This document shows positions 1 to 9,416 of a stretch of DNA of 64,000 nt, piece after piece. Location: positions 2,897,501 through 2,961,500 of the forward strand of contig NZ_JAWXYB010000018.1 in NCBI RefSeq assembly GCF_033842475.1, written 5' to 3'. The position numbers and the translations under genes were made by a program. The DNA comes from Acidiphilium acidophilum (GTDB taxonomy: Bacteria; Pseudomonadota; Alphaproteobacteria; Acetobacterales; Acetobacteraceae). The notes beneath the pieces were generated by a model. The model did no database searches and was not told where the DNA came from. It saw nothing but the letters and a program-made list of their open reading frames with translations. Within the stretch, counting starts at the first letter, position 1. Every line of letters begins with the position of its first letter.

Positions 1-2
1 AC

Positions 3-443
3 ATCCACGTCTTCGCCCGGCCCAATGGCGCCGGGATGCCACCGATCCATCATCTGATCGCCATCGCACTCGACCCCTGCGGCCGCCCGTGCGGGCTGTT
101 CACCACCAACCGCTGGGTCACCGGCGAGGATTTCCTTCCGGCCCCGGCGGCGATTTCTCTCGCCCGACGCCTCCGTCTGCGCGGCACCGCACCAGCCAGC
201 CGGGTGATCGATGCGCTCCTGATCCTGTATGCGACGGAAATAGCCGCCCTCCTCACCGCGCGCGATGCCAGAATCGCCGCTGCCCAGGCCGAACTTGGCC
301 CGCATGTCGAGGCCTTTGAGCACCGCGATCTCGAAATCACCTCATCCCTGCCGATCGACCTGCCCGCTCGCCTCGCCGACCTGCGAAGCCTGATCCCCGA
401 GACCGGCACCGATCCTGCAATGGTCGGAACCCGAACCGTTTGA
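3..443 (+). CDS. Conserved hypothetical protein, 5' end outside the window
   Basis: The reading frame is open from the first bases of the window, so the gene is truncated at its 5' end; an internal ATG lies at 36. The visible 146 residues are soluble, with a conserved-looking block around FTTNRWVTGE followed by an Ala-rich helical region and an acidic C-terminal part. I do not recognise the family with confidence. The stop codon overlaps the TTG start of the next gene (TTGA at 440-443), so the two are translationally coupled and probably in one operon. No function is assigned. Confidence 0.6.
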   Translation: MHVFARPNGAGMPPIHHLIAIALDPCGRPCGLFTTNRWVTGEDFLPAPAAISLARRLRLRGTAPASRVIDALLILYATEIAALLTARDARIAAAQAELGPHVEAFEHRDLEITSSLPIDLPARLADLRSLIPETGTDPAMVGTRTV

Positions 444-1636
444 CCCCATCTTCGCGCACCCTCGTCCTGATCGGCGGTGGCCACAGCCATGTCGAGGTGC
501 TGCGCCGGTTCGCGCGCCGTCCGATGGCGGGCGTGCGGATCGTGCTGATCGGGCGCGACCGCTACACCCCTTATTCCGGCATGCTGCCCGGCCTGGTCGC
601 CGGGCGTTACAGCTTCGATGAAACCCATATTGATCTCGCGCCGCTCTGCCGCGCCGCCCGGGCCGAATTCGTTCAGGACGAAGCGATCGGGCTGGATCCC
701 GCCGCCCGCGCCGTGCTCTGCCGCAGCGGCGCGATGTACCGCTACGATATCGTCTCCCTCAATATCGGGTCGAGCCCCGCCGCCGGCCTCGACGCGCCCA
801 GGGAACCCAACGAAACCGATCGCGCGCGCATCCACGCCCCCATCCACGCCGACATCCACGCCGACATCGCGGTCAAGCCGATCGGGCGTTTTCTCGGCCA
901 ATGGGCCGATCTGTGCGCCCATGCCTGTACCTCGCCCGCGCAACTCCGCATCGCCGTCGTCGGAACCGGGGCCGGGGGGGTCGAAATGGTTCTCGCCATG
1001 CAATACCGCCTCAATGCGCTGCTTGCGACCGCGGCGACCGCCATTCCCCCGCCCGCCTTCACCCTGTTCGGCCGCGCCCCGCACATCCTGCCACAGCACG
1101 CGGCCTCTGCTGGGCACCGCTTCACCACCGTGCTCGCCGCCCGCGGCATCACGGTCATCACCGGCGAGGACGTTACCGGGCTCGGCGATGGCCGCCTCCG
1201 CCGGGCAGACGGCAGCATCGCCGATTTCGATGCCGTGCTCTGGGTCACCAGCGCCAGCGCCGCGCCCTGGCTGCGCCGCACCAGCCTCGCGCTGACACCG
1301 GACGGTTTCATCGCCGTCACGCGCCATCTGCGTTCGATCTCCCACGCCTCGGTCTTCGCCGCAGGGGATATCGCGACGATGAGCGGCGATCAGCGGCCCA
1401 AATCGGGGGTTTACGCCGTGCGCCAGGGCCCACCGCTCGCGGATAATCTGCGCCGCGCCCTTCAGGACCGGCCCCTGCGCCCTTACCGCCCGCAACGAAG
1501 CGCCCTCGCGCTGATCACCACCGGCGAGCGGAACGTGATCGCTACACGGGGCAATTGGAGCTTTCAGGCCCGGCTTCTCTGGCATTGGAAAGACCGGATC
1601 GACCGGCGGTTCATGCGCCGCTACCGGGTCGATTGA
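440..1636 (+). CDS. FAD-dependent pyridine nucleotide-disulfide oxidoreductase, SelD-associated/NDH-2-like type
   Basis: A 398-residue flavoprotein of the two-dinucleotide-binding-domain fold. The N-terminal FAD site is GGGHSH (residues 12-17), which is the form seen in the oxidoreductase domain often fused or linked to selenide water dikinase. The second Rossmann motif is GTGAGG (175-180) and the C-terminal FAD-contact motif is AAGD (307-310). No redox-active CxxxxC pair follows the first glycine motif, so it is more NDH-2-like than a disulfide reductase. The start is TTG overlapping the previous stop; protein alignment begins naturally there. No selD is visible in the window. Electron acceptor and substrate are unknown. 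Confidence 0.8.
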   Translation: MTPSSRTLVLIGGGHSHVEVLRRFARRPMAGVRIVLIGRDRYTPYSGMLPGLVAGRYSFDETHIDLAPLCRAARAEFVQDEAIGLDPAARAVLCRSGAMYRYDIVSLNIGSSPAAGLDAPREPNETDRARIHAPIHADIHADIAVKPIGRFLGQWADLCAHACTSPAQLRIAVVGTGAGGVEMVLAMQYRLNALLATAATAIPPPAFTLFGRAPHILPQHAASAGHRFTTVLAARGITVITGEDVTGLGDGRLRRADGSIADFDAVLWVTSASAAPWLRRTSLALTPDGFIAVTRHLRSISHASVFAAGDIATMSGDQRPKSGVYAVRQGPPLADNLRRALQDRPLRPYRPQRSALALITTGERNVIATRGNWSFQARLLWHWKDRIDRRFMRRYRVD

Positions 1637-1697
1637 CGCGTCGAGCCCGATTGACACGGCAAGACCGGCCTCGCACCCGAGCCCGCGCCATTCGCCC

Positions 1698-2693
1698 TCA
1701 CCCACCGCGCCGCGCGGCCGGATCGATCGCATTGCCGATCTCTGCGGCGATCCGCCCGTTGCGCACCCCGATCCGCGCATTGAACAGATCGACATCGCCA
1801 CAGCGCAGCGCAATCGCCGCCCCCTTCGGCGCATCGAGGGGCATCACATCGCCTTCCTTCAGCGCCATCAGCGCGCTCAGCTTCATGGTCTGCTGATCGA
1901 GCACCGCTTCGAGCTCGATGTCGGTGTGCCAGAGTTCGTCGGCCAGATGCGCCTCCCAGATCGAATCACGCCCGAATTTCTCGCCCATGAACTGCTGCAG
2001 CAGCAATTCGCGCACCGGTTCGATCGTCGCATAGGGCAGGATGATGCCGACCGAACCGTTGCGGTTCGCCGTGGTCAACCCGATCCGTGCGGTCAGCGCC
2101 GCCCCGGCATTCCGCCCCACCGAGGCGAAGCGCGGATCGGTCTCGGTGCGTTCCAACTCGAACGTCACGGCACAGATCGGCGCGAAACTTTCGGTGAGAT
2201 CATGCAGAACCAGACGGATCATCCGCTCGGTCAGATTCCGCTCGATCGAGGTGAGCGGTCGCATGAAACGTGGCCGGTTCGGCACGACACTGCGCCCGCC
2301 CAGGAGGATTTCGGTCAGATTATAGATGGTGTCGTAATCGATCACCATCACACCAAGGTTATCCCACTCGCGCGCCCGGAACACCGCCAGCAGGGAGGCC
2401 GCCCCGATCGCGGGGAAACTGTCGGCGAGGCGCTGCGACGCCAAATCTGCCAGCCGCACCTCGACATTGTCCTGAAACAGGTTGCGCAGGCTCGTCCCCA
2501 GTATCCGCGAGAGGCGTTCGAACACGATCTCGGCCATCGGCAGGCGTTCGTAACGCACCGCCGTGCCATGGATCAGCCGGCTGATCGGCGCCGGTTCATC
2601 CGCCGCGACCTTCCCCGCATCGGTGCCGAAAATCATGTCGATCTCGTCCTGCCCCAGCAGCGACTCCGCCTGTTCCGCTTCGGCATTCGACAT
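1698..2693 (-). CDS. fliM: Flagellar motor switch protein FliM
   Basis: FliM forms part of the C-ring switch with FliG and FliN at the cytoplasmic face of the flagellar motor and binds phospho-CheY. The N-terminus carries the typical LGQDEIDMIFG CheY-binding helix, followed by the CheC-like middle domain (around residues 45-230) and the C-terminal SpoA/FliN-like domain (about 245-320). The ATG at 2693 is chosen because a GGAGG Shine-Dalgarno sits 8 nt upstream; an ORF start 6 codons earlier is less likely. No other flagellar gene is present in the window, so the gene is separated from a flagellar cluster or at its edge. Confidence 0.93.
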   Translation of the reverse strand: MSNAEAEQAESLLGQDEIDMIFGTDAGKVAADEPAPISRLIHGTAVRYERLPMAEIVFERLSRILGTSLRNLFQDNVEVRLADLASQRLADSFPAIGAASLLAVFRAREWDNLGVMVIDYDTIYNLTEILLGGRSVVPNRPRFMRPLTSIERNLTERMIRLVLHDLTESFAPICAVTFELERTETDPRFASVGRNAGAALTARIGLTTANRNGSVGIILPYATIEPVRELLLQQFMGEKFGRDSIWEAHLADELWHTDIELEAVLDQQTMKLSALMALKEGDVMPLDAPKGAAIALRCGDVDLFNARIGVRNGRIAAEIGNAIDPAARRGG

Positions 2694-2817
2694 GCGTACT
2701 CCTCCCGCCACCCGCCGGCCCGAACACCGAACCCGATAACGCGAAGTATCGCCGATAAACCTTAACCGCCGGTTAACCCGCCCGGCCCCAGCCGCCGATT
2801 TTATCCAACCCGCCCGG

Positions 2818-4020
2818 TCAAACGCGTTCGATCATCAACGCGATCCCCTGCCCGACCCCGATGCACATGGCCGCCACCGCGCGCCGTCCCCCGCTCGCCT
2901 CCAGAGCCCGCAACGCGGTGCCCGCCAGCCGCGCCCCCGAGGCGCCGAGCGGATGGCCCAGCGCGATCGCCCCGCCATGCGGATTGATCCGCGCATCGTC
3001 ATCGGCCAGCCCGAGCCGGCGCGTCACCGCGAGGGCCTGAGCGGCAAAGGCCTCGTTGAGTTCGATCACATCGATATCCGCCAGCCCCAACCCGGTCCGC
3101 GCCATCAGTTTCTCGATCGCCGGCGCCGGCCCAATGCCCATGAGGCGCGGTGCTACGCCCGACGTGGTCATCCCCACGATCCGCCCGCGCGGGGTCAACC
3201 CGAACCGTCGCGCCACCGGCTCGCTCGCCACCAGCAGCATCGCCGCCCCGTCATTGATGCCCGAGGCATTGCCCGCGGTCACGCTTCCCCCGTCACGAAA
3301 CGGTGCCTTCAAGGCAGCAAGCCCCGCCAGAGTCGTCTCGGGGCGCGGGTGTTCGTCAGCCGATACCCGGTGCTCCGCCTTCCGCGTCCTGATCGTCACC
3401 GGCTCGATCTCGCCCGCGAAAAATCCTCCCTGCATCGCCGCCGCGCATTTACGCTGGCTCGCCAGCGCGAACCCGTCCTGATCCGCCCGGCTCACCCCGA
3501 ACGATGCCGCCACGTTTTCGGCGGTCTCCGGCATCGAGTCGGTCCCGAACCGCGCCGCGAAGCCAGGATTGACGAAGCGCCAGCCGATCGTGGTGTCGAA
3601 CATCGCGGCATCGCGGCTGAACGCTTCCCCCGCCTTGCCGATCACGAACGGCGCGCGGCTCATGCTCTCGACCCCGCCGGCCACGACCAGTTCGGCCTCC
3701 CCGGCGCGAATCGCCCGTGCCGCCGTGCCGAGCGCATCGAGCCCGGAGCCGCATAACCGGTTGATCGTCACCCCCGGCACCGTCTCCGGCAACCCGGCCA
3801 GCAATCCCGCCATCCGCGCGACGTTGCGATTATCCTCACCCGCCTGATTGGCGCAGCCGAGCACCACCTCATCGATCGCCGCCGGATCGAGCGAAGGACA
3901 CCGCGCCACCAGCGCCGCAATCAGCCCCGCCGCCAGATCATCCGGGCGAACCCCGGACAGCGACCCGCCATAACGCCCGAACGGCGAGCGGCGATACTCA
4001 CAAATGAATGCTTCGGTCAT
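2818..4020 (-). CDS. Acetyl-CoA acyltransferase (thiolase), PcaF-like 3-oxoadipyl-CoA thiolase
   Basis: A full-length 400-residue thiolase II fold enzyme that cleaves a 3-oxoacyl-CoA with CoA to acetyl-CoA and a shortened acyl-CoA. The acylated cysteine is C90 in the NRLCGSG motif, the catalytic His is H356 in GHPLGASG and the second Cys is C386 in CIGVGQG. The N-terminal block (EYRRSPFGRYGG, then VLGCANQAGEDNRNVARM) is the pattern of PcaF/PaaJ thiolases of beta-ketoadipate and phenylacetate degradation. No other aromatic-catabolism gene is beside it, so a general beta-oxidation or acetoacetyl-CoA role cannot be excluded. Confidence 0.85.
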   Translation of the reverse strand: MTEAFICEYRRSPFGRYGGSLSGVRPDDLAAGLIAALVARCPSLDPAAIDEVVLGCANQAGEDNRNVARMAGLLAGLPETVPGVTINRLCGSGLDALGTAARAIRAGEAELVVAGGVESMSRAPFVIGKAGEAFSRDAAMFDTTIGWRFVNPGFAARFGTDSMPETAENVAASFGVSRADQDGFALASQRKCAAAMQGGFFAGEIEPVTIRTRKAEHRVSADEHPRPETTLAGLAALKAPFRDGGSVTAGNASGINDGAAMLLVASEPVARRFGLTPRGRIVGMTTSGVAPRLMGIGPAPAIEKLMARTGLGLADIDVIELNEAFAAQALAVTRRLGLADDDARINPHGGAIALGHPLGASGARLAGTALRALEASGGRRAVAAMCIGVGQGIALMIERV

Positions 4021-4074
4021 CCCGCTGGAATAAACCCACCGGCCACCAGCGCAAGCGTCGGCCTGATCGCGCGC

Positions 4075-4896
4075 TCAGGCGGCCTGTGCCGCCGCTGCGG
4101 CCGAAGTCTCGGCCCGCACCGCGATCGCCGCCTTCGCCTGCAGGAACTGATCCGGCGGCAGATACTGGCCCAGCACCTCGTCCGGCGTGCCATCGGCGCG
4201 CACCTGACCCTGCTCCATCCAGATCACCCGGTTGCACCACTGCATGATGACATCGGCGGAATGGCTCGACAGCACCAGAATCTCGGCCCCGCGCACCATT
4301 GTTTCCAGCCGTTGGCGTGCCCGCCCCATGAAGGCGGCATCGCCGGCGAGAATCCATTCATCCATCAACAAAATCTGGGGCCGGATCGCGGTCGCCAGCG
4401 CAAACCCCAGCCGCACCAGCATGCCCGAGGAATAGATCCGCACCGGCAGATCGATGAAATGCGACAATTCGGCAAAAGCGGCGACATCGTCCTGCAACCG
4501 CGCGATCTCCGGGGCCTTCAACCCGCTGAACAGGCCGCGCAGGCGGATATTCTCGCGCCCGGTTAGATCCGGGTTCATCCCCTGCCCGGCATCGAGCAAA
4601 GCGGACAACGCGCCATCGATCGTGATCCGCCCGCCGCTCGGTTCATAAATCCCGGCCAGGGTCCGCAACAGCGTGGTCTTGCCGGCCCCGTTCGAGCCGA
4701 CCAGCCCGAGCCGATCGCCGGAGTTCAGCTCGAAATCGACGTTCCGCACCGCCTGAACCACGATGCGGTTGCGCGCATCCGCCCCAAGACGACCGCGCCC
4801 GGACGCCGCCGCGAACATGGTCTTCTTGAGGCTGCGACTTTCGCCATGATACAGCGGAAAATCGATCGAGAGCCCGTCGGCACGGATCATGGCCAT
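4075..4896 (-). CDS. ABC transporter ATP-binding protein for polysaccharide export (Wzt-type)
   Basis: Cytoplasmic ATPase of an ABC-2 polysaccharide or teichoic-acid-type exporter. Walker A is GSNGAGKT (68-75), the signature region YSSGM is at 155-159, Walker B ILLMDE at 175-180 and the switch histidine is H212. The long N-terminal segment before Walker A and the YSSGM signature (instead of LSGGQ) are typical for the Wzt/KpsT/RfbB group. It starts 4 nt after the stop of the permease gene, so both subunits are made from one transcript. There is no C-terminal carbohydrate-binding extension (273 aa), so the exporter is of the chain-capping-independent kind. Confidence 0.85.
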   Translation of the reverse strand: MAMIRADGLSIDFPLYHGESRSLKKTMFAAASGRGRLGADARNRIVVQAVRNVDFELNSGDRLGLVGSNGAGKTTLLRTLAGIYEPSGGRITIDGALSALLDAGQGMNPDLTGRENIRLRGLFSGLKAPEIARLQDDVAAFAELSHFIDLPVRIYSSGMLVRLGFALATAIRPQILLMDEWILAGDAAFMGRARQRLETMVRGAEILVLSSHSADVIMQWCNRVIWMEQGQVRADGTPDEVLGQYLPPDQFLQAKAAIAVRAETSAAAAAQAA

Positions 4897-4900
4897 CGGA

Positions 4901-5884
4901 TCAGACCCAGAACGCGATACGGCCGCGCGAGCGGATGAAAAACAACGCCGAAATCGCGATCAGCCCCGCCGAATAGCCCAGGGCCGAATCCCACGTCGCC
5001 ATCGACGGTATTTGATTGAGCAACGGTGCCCGCACGATCTCCAGCAACGAATAGAACGGGTTCCAGTTCAGCAGGATCACCCCGATGCCCCGATCCTTCA
5101 AAATCTGCGGGCTCCAGATGATCGGGCTGACGAAAAACGCGATCTGCATGATGCTCGCCACGATCGGCGGCACATCGCGAAACCGCGCACAGAACCCGCC
5201 GAGCAGCACCGACACCGCCATCCCATCGACCAGCCAGAGCAGGAACGCCGGGATCGACAGCAGCGCGATATGCCCGGGCCAGGTATCCTCCAGCGCGAAC
5301 ACCACCACGATCACGATAATCGAATGCGCCAGCACCATCACATTGCGCACCACGGACCGCGCCGCATGCATCGACAGCGGCATCCGCATCGCGTGGATCG
5401 TGGTGTTGACCGAGGTGTAGGAAACACAGGCGTCGGTCACGGTCGAGGTGATGAAATTGTTCCACAACACCAGCGAGAGCGACAGAAACGGCAGATATGT
5501 GTGCAGATCGGTCTTGAACAGATGCGAATAAACAAAGCCGAGTGCGGCGATCATCACCGCGGTCGACAGCGTGAGCCAGAACGGCCCGAGCAGGGAGCCG
5601 CGATAGCGCAGCTTGATGTCGAGGAAGGCCAGCGTCCAGATCAGCCGGCGCAGGCTCCAGGTCTCGGCGAGATCGCGCCAGGCCTGCACGATCAGTCCGC
5701 CCCAACCGACCCCGGCGGTGATCACCAGATGCGCATCGCGCCGGTTGAGCAGCGTCCCCTCGTCCGACGCCGCCGGTATCGGCAACGGGTCCGGCACGGC
5801 ACCGGCCGCCGATAGCGCGTTCGCTGCAGCCGGATCCGGGGTTATGGTGTCGGGAGTGGGCCGCGTTGCCGTCGTGCTCATCAT
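4901..5884 (-). CDS. ABC-2 type polysaccharide export permease (Wzm-type)
   Basis: Integral membrane partner of the ATPase directly downstream. The first about 60 residues are Pro/Ala-rich and cytoplasmic; six hydrophobic segments follow, beginning near ITAGVGWGGLIVQAW, with the conserved LKLRYRGS-like entry LDIKLRYRGSLLGPFW typical of ABC-2 permeases. The ATG at 5884 (or the adjacent 5881) is preferred over an in-frame TTG at 5920, but neither has a strong Shine-Dalgarno. The exported glycan is unknown; no biosynthesis cluster is adjacent apart from a lone glycosyltransferase 20 kb away. Confidence 0.85.
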   Translation of the reverse strand: MMSTTATRPTPDTITPDPAAANALSAAGAVPDPLPIPAASDEGTLLNRRDAHLVITAGVGWGGLIVQAWRDLAETWSLRRLIWTLAFLDIKLRYRGSLLGPFWLTLSTAVMIAALGFVYSHLFKTDLHTYLPFLSLSLVLWNNFITSTVTDACVSYTSVNTTIHAMRMPLSMHAARSVVRNVMVLAHSIIVIVVVFALEDTWPGHIALLSIPAFLLWLVDGMAVSVLLGGFCARFRDVPPIVASIMQIAFFVSPIIWSPQILKDRGIGVILLNWNPFYSLLEIVRAPLLNQIPSMATWDSALGYSAGLIAISALFFIRSRGRIAFWV

Positions 5885-5964
5885 GCCGCGATACAGGAAC
5901 CGGCGGGGCGCTTCAACCAAAGCATGATCCCGAACGCTAAACTTGCCGCGATTTTAGGTGCCGC

Positions 5965-6360
5965 TCAACCCGACGGCAGCGCCATCAGCCGCGTCGTCAC
6001 ACCGCTGATGATCGCCACGCGCTCACCGGGATGAAGCGAGGTCGGCTGCGGCTGCATCACCGAAATCACCCGCCCGTCGGTCTCGCGCACGATGAATTCG
6101 GTCGCCGGGGCCAAAGTCTCCCCGGCACTCGCCGGTGCCCCGAGCGCCCCGAGCACGCCGCCTTCCGCCCCGCCGATCTGGAGCATGACGGTGCGCGACG
6201 ACACGATTGTCCCGGTCCGGGTCGCAACCGGCGCCACCGCGACCGCTCCCGCGTGTTGCGCGGCACACCCGCCGAGCACCGCAACCGCAACCATCGCGGC
6301 GACCAGCGCGCCGGTCGACGCGCGATGCGGCACATCTTGCAGGCGGAACGGATCGAGCAT
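5965..6360 (-). CDS. Putative outer-membrane lipoprotein, SlyB-like
   Basis: A small protein of about 131 residues with a hydrophobic signal ending in the lipobox VLGGC, so the mature protein should be lipidated. After it come GTIVSSRTV, a glycine-rich stretch (GGAEGGVLGALG) and a C-terminal block ending in DGRVISVMQ and GERVAIISG. That layout is the SlyB/Pcp lipoprotein pattern, but the usual glycine-zipper is short. The ATG at 6360 is preferred to a TTG at 6390. It lies downstream of nothing obviously co-transcribed; the exporter genes follow on the same strand after 80 nt. Confidence 0.65.
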   Translation of the reverse strand: MLDPFRLQDVPHRASTGALVAAMVAVAVLGGCAAQHAGAVAVAPVATRTGTIVSSRTVMLQIGGAEGGVLGALGAPASAGETLAPATEFIVRETDGRVISVMQPQPTSLHPGERVAIISGVTTRLMALPSG

Positions 6361-6665
6361 CGAAACCCCCATCAGGCCCCGGCGGGCCAACAGAACTCCT
6401 CATCCACATAGGCCCGATCGCGCCACCCGCCAATCACATGCGGCGCAATCGCCGTTCCCGCGCCATCAAATTCGTGATCCCGGCACATTCGAGGTTGCCT
6501 TGAAATCACCATTAAGTTAGGGGTTTATGGCCTGACTTTAATTCGCCGTTCGAGGCTTGCGGCGGAACGTGCACGGCCCCCGTCAGCATCGGGCACCGGT
6601 GCACGAAAACGATGCGAAACGACACGGCAGACGGCATCGCATGCCGCCGAACGGGAGACTTCAGA

Positions 6666-8015
6666 GTGACTCAAAGCGCGACACTGGCGATCAGCACTGC
6701 CCCCTCCGCCACGACCCTCTCGCGCACCCGAAACCTTGCCCTGAAATGTGGCGGCGTCGCCGCGCTCGCCCTGCTGTCCGCCTGCGCCTCCCACCAATCC
6801 AGCCTGCCGCCCACCCAGCAGGCCGCGAATTACGCAGCCAAATCCCCCGGCAACTACAACCCGCCCGGCCCGCCGAGCGACCCCTGGGGCCCCTATATCG
6901 AACAGGCCTCGGCCCGGTTCGACGTTCCCACCCGCTGGATCCGCCAGGTCATGCGCGTCGAATCCGGCGGGCACGAATACATGAACGGCCATCTCACGGT
7001 CTCCTATGCCGGCGCCATGGGCCTGATGCAGCTCGAACCGGAAACCTACCGCGAAATGGCCGCCCGCTACGGCCTGGGGTCGGACCCCTACAACCCGTAC
7101 AACAACATCATGGCCGGCACCGCCTACATCCATGAAATGTACCAGATCTACGGCTCGCCCGGCTTCCTCGCCGCCTACAATGCCGGGCCCGGGCGGCTCG
7201 ATTCCTATCTCGACTACAAGGAACCCCTGCCGAACCAGACCCGCCAGTATGTCGCGATGATCGCGCCGAACATCGAAGGCGTCTATCCGGCCAGCCAGCC
7301 CGCCGCCGTCGATCTCGCGATGAACGCCATGCCGGCCCATATCCGCCCGGGTCTGCGCCCCGGCTATCAGGATAGCTCGACCGAATCGCTCAACGCGATC
7401 CAGCTCGCGGCCAATGGCCCGCTCCCCAACCCGGTGATCGGCCGCCCCGCCGCGCCGCGGGTCGAAACCGCCATGATCAGTCCCAAAATGGAAATGGCCG
7501 CCGCACCGGTCGCACCGCGCCCCGCCGCGCCCCCCATGCCCCCACCCGTGCCGCAGCGCGCCCCGGTCCAGATGGCCACGATCTCGCCGCCGCCGGTGGT
7601 CGAACGCGCGCGCTACACCCCGCCCGCCGCCCGCGTCATGCCGCCGGTCCACCACGATACCGGATTCTCCCTGATCCCGACCGCCGAAGCCGCCACCCCC
7701 CCGCCGATCGAGCAGCCCGCCCGCCACGCCGCTCCGGCACCGTCCGGCAATCTCGGCACCGGCACTCGCTGGGGCATCCAGGTCGGCGCGTATGATACGC
7801 CGGCCCATGCCAAGGCCGCTCTCGGCATCGCCGAGCTTTCGGCGGTCTCCTCGCTGATCAAGGGTCAGGCGGTCGTCCAGTCGATCACCACCGCGCACGG
7901 CCTGTTCTACCGCGCCCGCTTCGTCGACCTGCCGCACCAGCAGGCGATCGCCGCCTGCCAGCGCCTCAACCACGGCCCGACCGGCTGCGAAGTGCTCTCT
8001 CCCGCCGCCCAGTGA
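6666..8015 (+). CDS. Lytic murein transglycosylase lipoprotein with C-terminal SPOR domain
   Basis: A 449-residue envelope protein. The signal peptide ends in the lipobox LLSAC (C40 from the GTG start), followed by an SLT (MltC/Slt70-type) domain: catalytic Glu E99 in MRVESGG, then GAMGLMQL, a NIMAGTAYI segment and the AAYNAGPGR motif. A long Pro/Ala-rich linker (about residues 230-360) leads to a SPOR-like module that starts at WGIQVGAY and would bind denuded septal glycan. The enzyme cleaves peptidoglycan to 1,6-anhydro-muropeptides, probably at the division site. The GTG at 6666 is chosen because GGGAG lies 9 nt upstream; an ATG 18 codons earlier gives a less typical signal peptide. Confidence 0.88.
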   Translation: MTQSATLAISTAPSATTLSRTRNLALKCGGVAALALLSACASHQSSLPPTQQAANYAAKSPGNYNPPGPPSDPWGPYIEQASARFDVPTRWIRQVMRVESGGHEYMNGHLTVSYAGAMGLMQLEPETYREMAARYGLGSDPYNPYNNIMAGTAYIHEMYQIYGSPGFLAAYNAGPGRLDSYLDYKEPLPNQTRQYVAMIAPNIEGVYPASQPAAVDLAMNAMPAHIRPGLRPGYQDSSTESLNAIQLAANGPLPNPVIGRPAAPRVETAMISPKMEMAAAPVAPRPAAPPMPPPVPQRAPVQMATISPPPVVERARYTPPAARVMPPVHHDTGFSLIPTAEAATPPPIEQPARHAAPAPSGNLGTGTRWGIQVGAYDTPAHAKAALGIAELSAVSSLIKGQAVVQSITTAHGLFYRARFVDLPHQQAIAACQRLNHGPTGCEVLSPAAQ

Positions 8016-8064
8016 CCGCAGCGGGCAACGCTCGCCGCATTTGACAAAAAACGGGGGAAGCCGC

Positions 8065-8910
8065 TCAGCACGAGCGCCGGGCGATCGCAGCGTCGAGGGT
8101 ATTCTCCAGCAGGCAGGCGATCGTCATCGGCCCGACCCCGCCCGGCACCGGCGTAATCGCCCCGGCCACCTCGCGCGCGGCCTGATAATCCACATCCCCC
8201 ACCAGCGTTCCCGCTTCGGTCCGGTTGATGCCGACATCGATCACCGTCGACCCCGGCCCGATCCACTCCGCCTTGACCATTTCGGCGCGTCCGACCGCCG
8301 CAATCAAAATCTCCGCGCGCCGGCATTCCGCTGCGATATCGCGGGTGCGCGAATGGGCGATCGTCACCGTCGCATCGGCGGAAAGCAGCAGCGCCGCCAT
8401 CGGCCGCCCCACGATGTTCGATCGCCCCAGCACCACCGCCCGCCGCCCGGCGACCGGCGTGCCCGAAACCTCCAGCAGCCGCATCACCCCGCGCGGGGTA
8501 CACGGCACCAGCCGGGGCGCGCCCAGCGCCAGCGCCGCGACATTCTCGGGATGAAACCCGTCGACATCCTTGGCCGGATCGATCGCCCGAATGATCGCCG
8601 CCGTCGCGATATGGCGCGGCAGCGGCAACTGCACCAGAATCCCGTCGGTCTGCGGATCGTCGTTGAGCCCGGCGATCACCGCGAGCAATTCGGCCTCGCT
8701 GGTCGCCGCCGGCAGGCGGATCGTCCGCGACTCGAACCCCGCCCCGTGTGCCGCGCGATCCTTGTTACGGACATAGACCGCACTCGCCGGGTCATCGCCG
8801 ACCAGCACGACCACCAGCCCCGGCCGGTAGCCGAGCGTCGCGACCCGGCCCGCCACGGCCGCGCGCAACTCCGCCGCAACCGCCTTGCCGTCGATGATCC
8901 GCGCGGTCAC
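8065..8910 (-). CDS. folD: Bifunctional methylenetetrahydrofolate dehydrogenase / methenyltetrahydrofolate cyclohydrolase
   Basis: FolD interconverts 5,10-methylene-THF, methenyl-THF and 10-formyl-THF with NADP(H), feeding purine and formyl-Met synthesis. The protein (281 aa) shows the catalytic segment YVRNKDRA with the lysine conserved in Fol[20 protein letters not shown], and the NADP site [14 protein letters not shown], all in the expected order. The start is GTG at 8910, overlapping the stop of the upstream yggT-like gene by GTGA, so translation is coupled. A much longer upstream extension in this frame is only the shadow of the neighbour. Confidence 0.93.
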   Translation of the reverse strand: MTARIIDGKAVAAELRAAVAGRVATLGYRPGLVVVLVGDDPASAVYVRNKDRAAHGAGFESRTIRLPAATSEAELLAVIAGLNDDPQTDGILVQLPLPRHIATAAIIRAIDPAKDVDGFHPENVAALALGAPRLVPCTPRGVMRLLEVSGTPVAGRRAVVLGRSNIVGRPMAALLLSADATVTIAHSRTRDIAAECRRAEILIAAVGRAEMVKAEWIGPGSTVIDVGINRTEAGTLVGDVDYQAAREVAGAITPVPGGVGPMTIACLLENTLDAAIARRSC

Positions 8911-9224
8911 TGGTAGCCCATCACCACGAGATGCCCGTAAAGCCCGGCCAGGAAAATCTGCAACGCGCGCAGCAACAGGAAGGCGATGATGAACGAAATA
9001 TCGATCCCGCCAATCGACGGAATGAACCGCCGGAACGGGGCAAGCACCGGTTCGGTCGCCCGGATCAGGAAATCCTCGATCCGGTAGACGATCCGATTGC
9101 GGGTATCGAGCACGCCGAACGCGAGCAACCAGCTGAAAATCGCCGCGGCGATCATGATATAGATATAGATCTGGATGATCTCGTTGAGAAACCAGAACAC
9201 GGCTGCGAGCATTGATGCCTCCAT
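8907..9224 (-). CDS. YggT family small membrane protein
   Basis: A 105-residue protein with two hydrophobic segments of the YGGT repeat ([23 protein letters not shown] and the C-terminal half after GGIDISF) and the conserved [15 protein letters not shown] motif between them. YggT proteins are inner-membrane proteins of uncertain role, implicated in osmotic tolerance and cell-division-linked complexes in various bacteria. The start may be the ATG at 9224 or the Met four codons later. The gene overlaps folD by 4 bp, so they form an operon. Confidence 0.85.
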   Translation of the reverse strand: MEASMLAAVFWFLNEIIQIYIYIMIAAAIFSWLLAFGVLDTRNRIVYRIEDFLIRATEPVLAPFRRFIPSIGGIDISFIIAFLLLRALQIFLAGLYGHLVVMGYQ

Positions 9225-9416
9225 TGGTCATTGCCGGGTTAGCGAAGCCCGCGCGATCGCGCAATGCGCCCCTCCGACCGCCGCCCACGCGCCATCATGC
9301 AACAGGCTTGCCCTCGCCGGCATATACGCGCTAGCAACGCCAACAACCGGTGTCTCAAGGCCGGATCAGGAAAGCCCGTGCTCGGACTGCTGACATTCCA
9401 ACGGAAAGGTCAAAAG

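Noticed and set aside
50-1834. 594-residue open frame on the minus strand
   Set aside because: It is antisense to the SelD-type oxidoreductase and shows the same low-complexity Gly/Arg composition as other shadow frames.
8911-9288. N-terminal extension of FolD to 407 residues
   Set aside because: The extension runs through the yggT-like gene in another frame and has no FolD similarity; the GTG at 8910 gives the normal FolD length.
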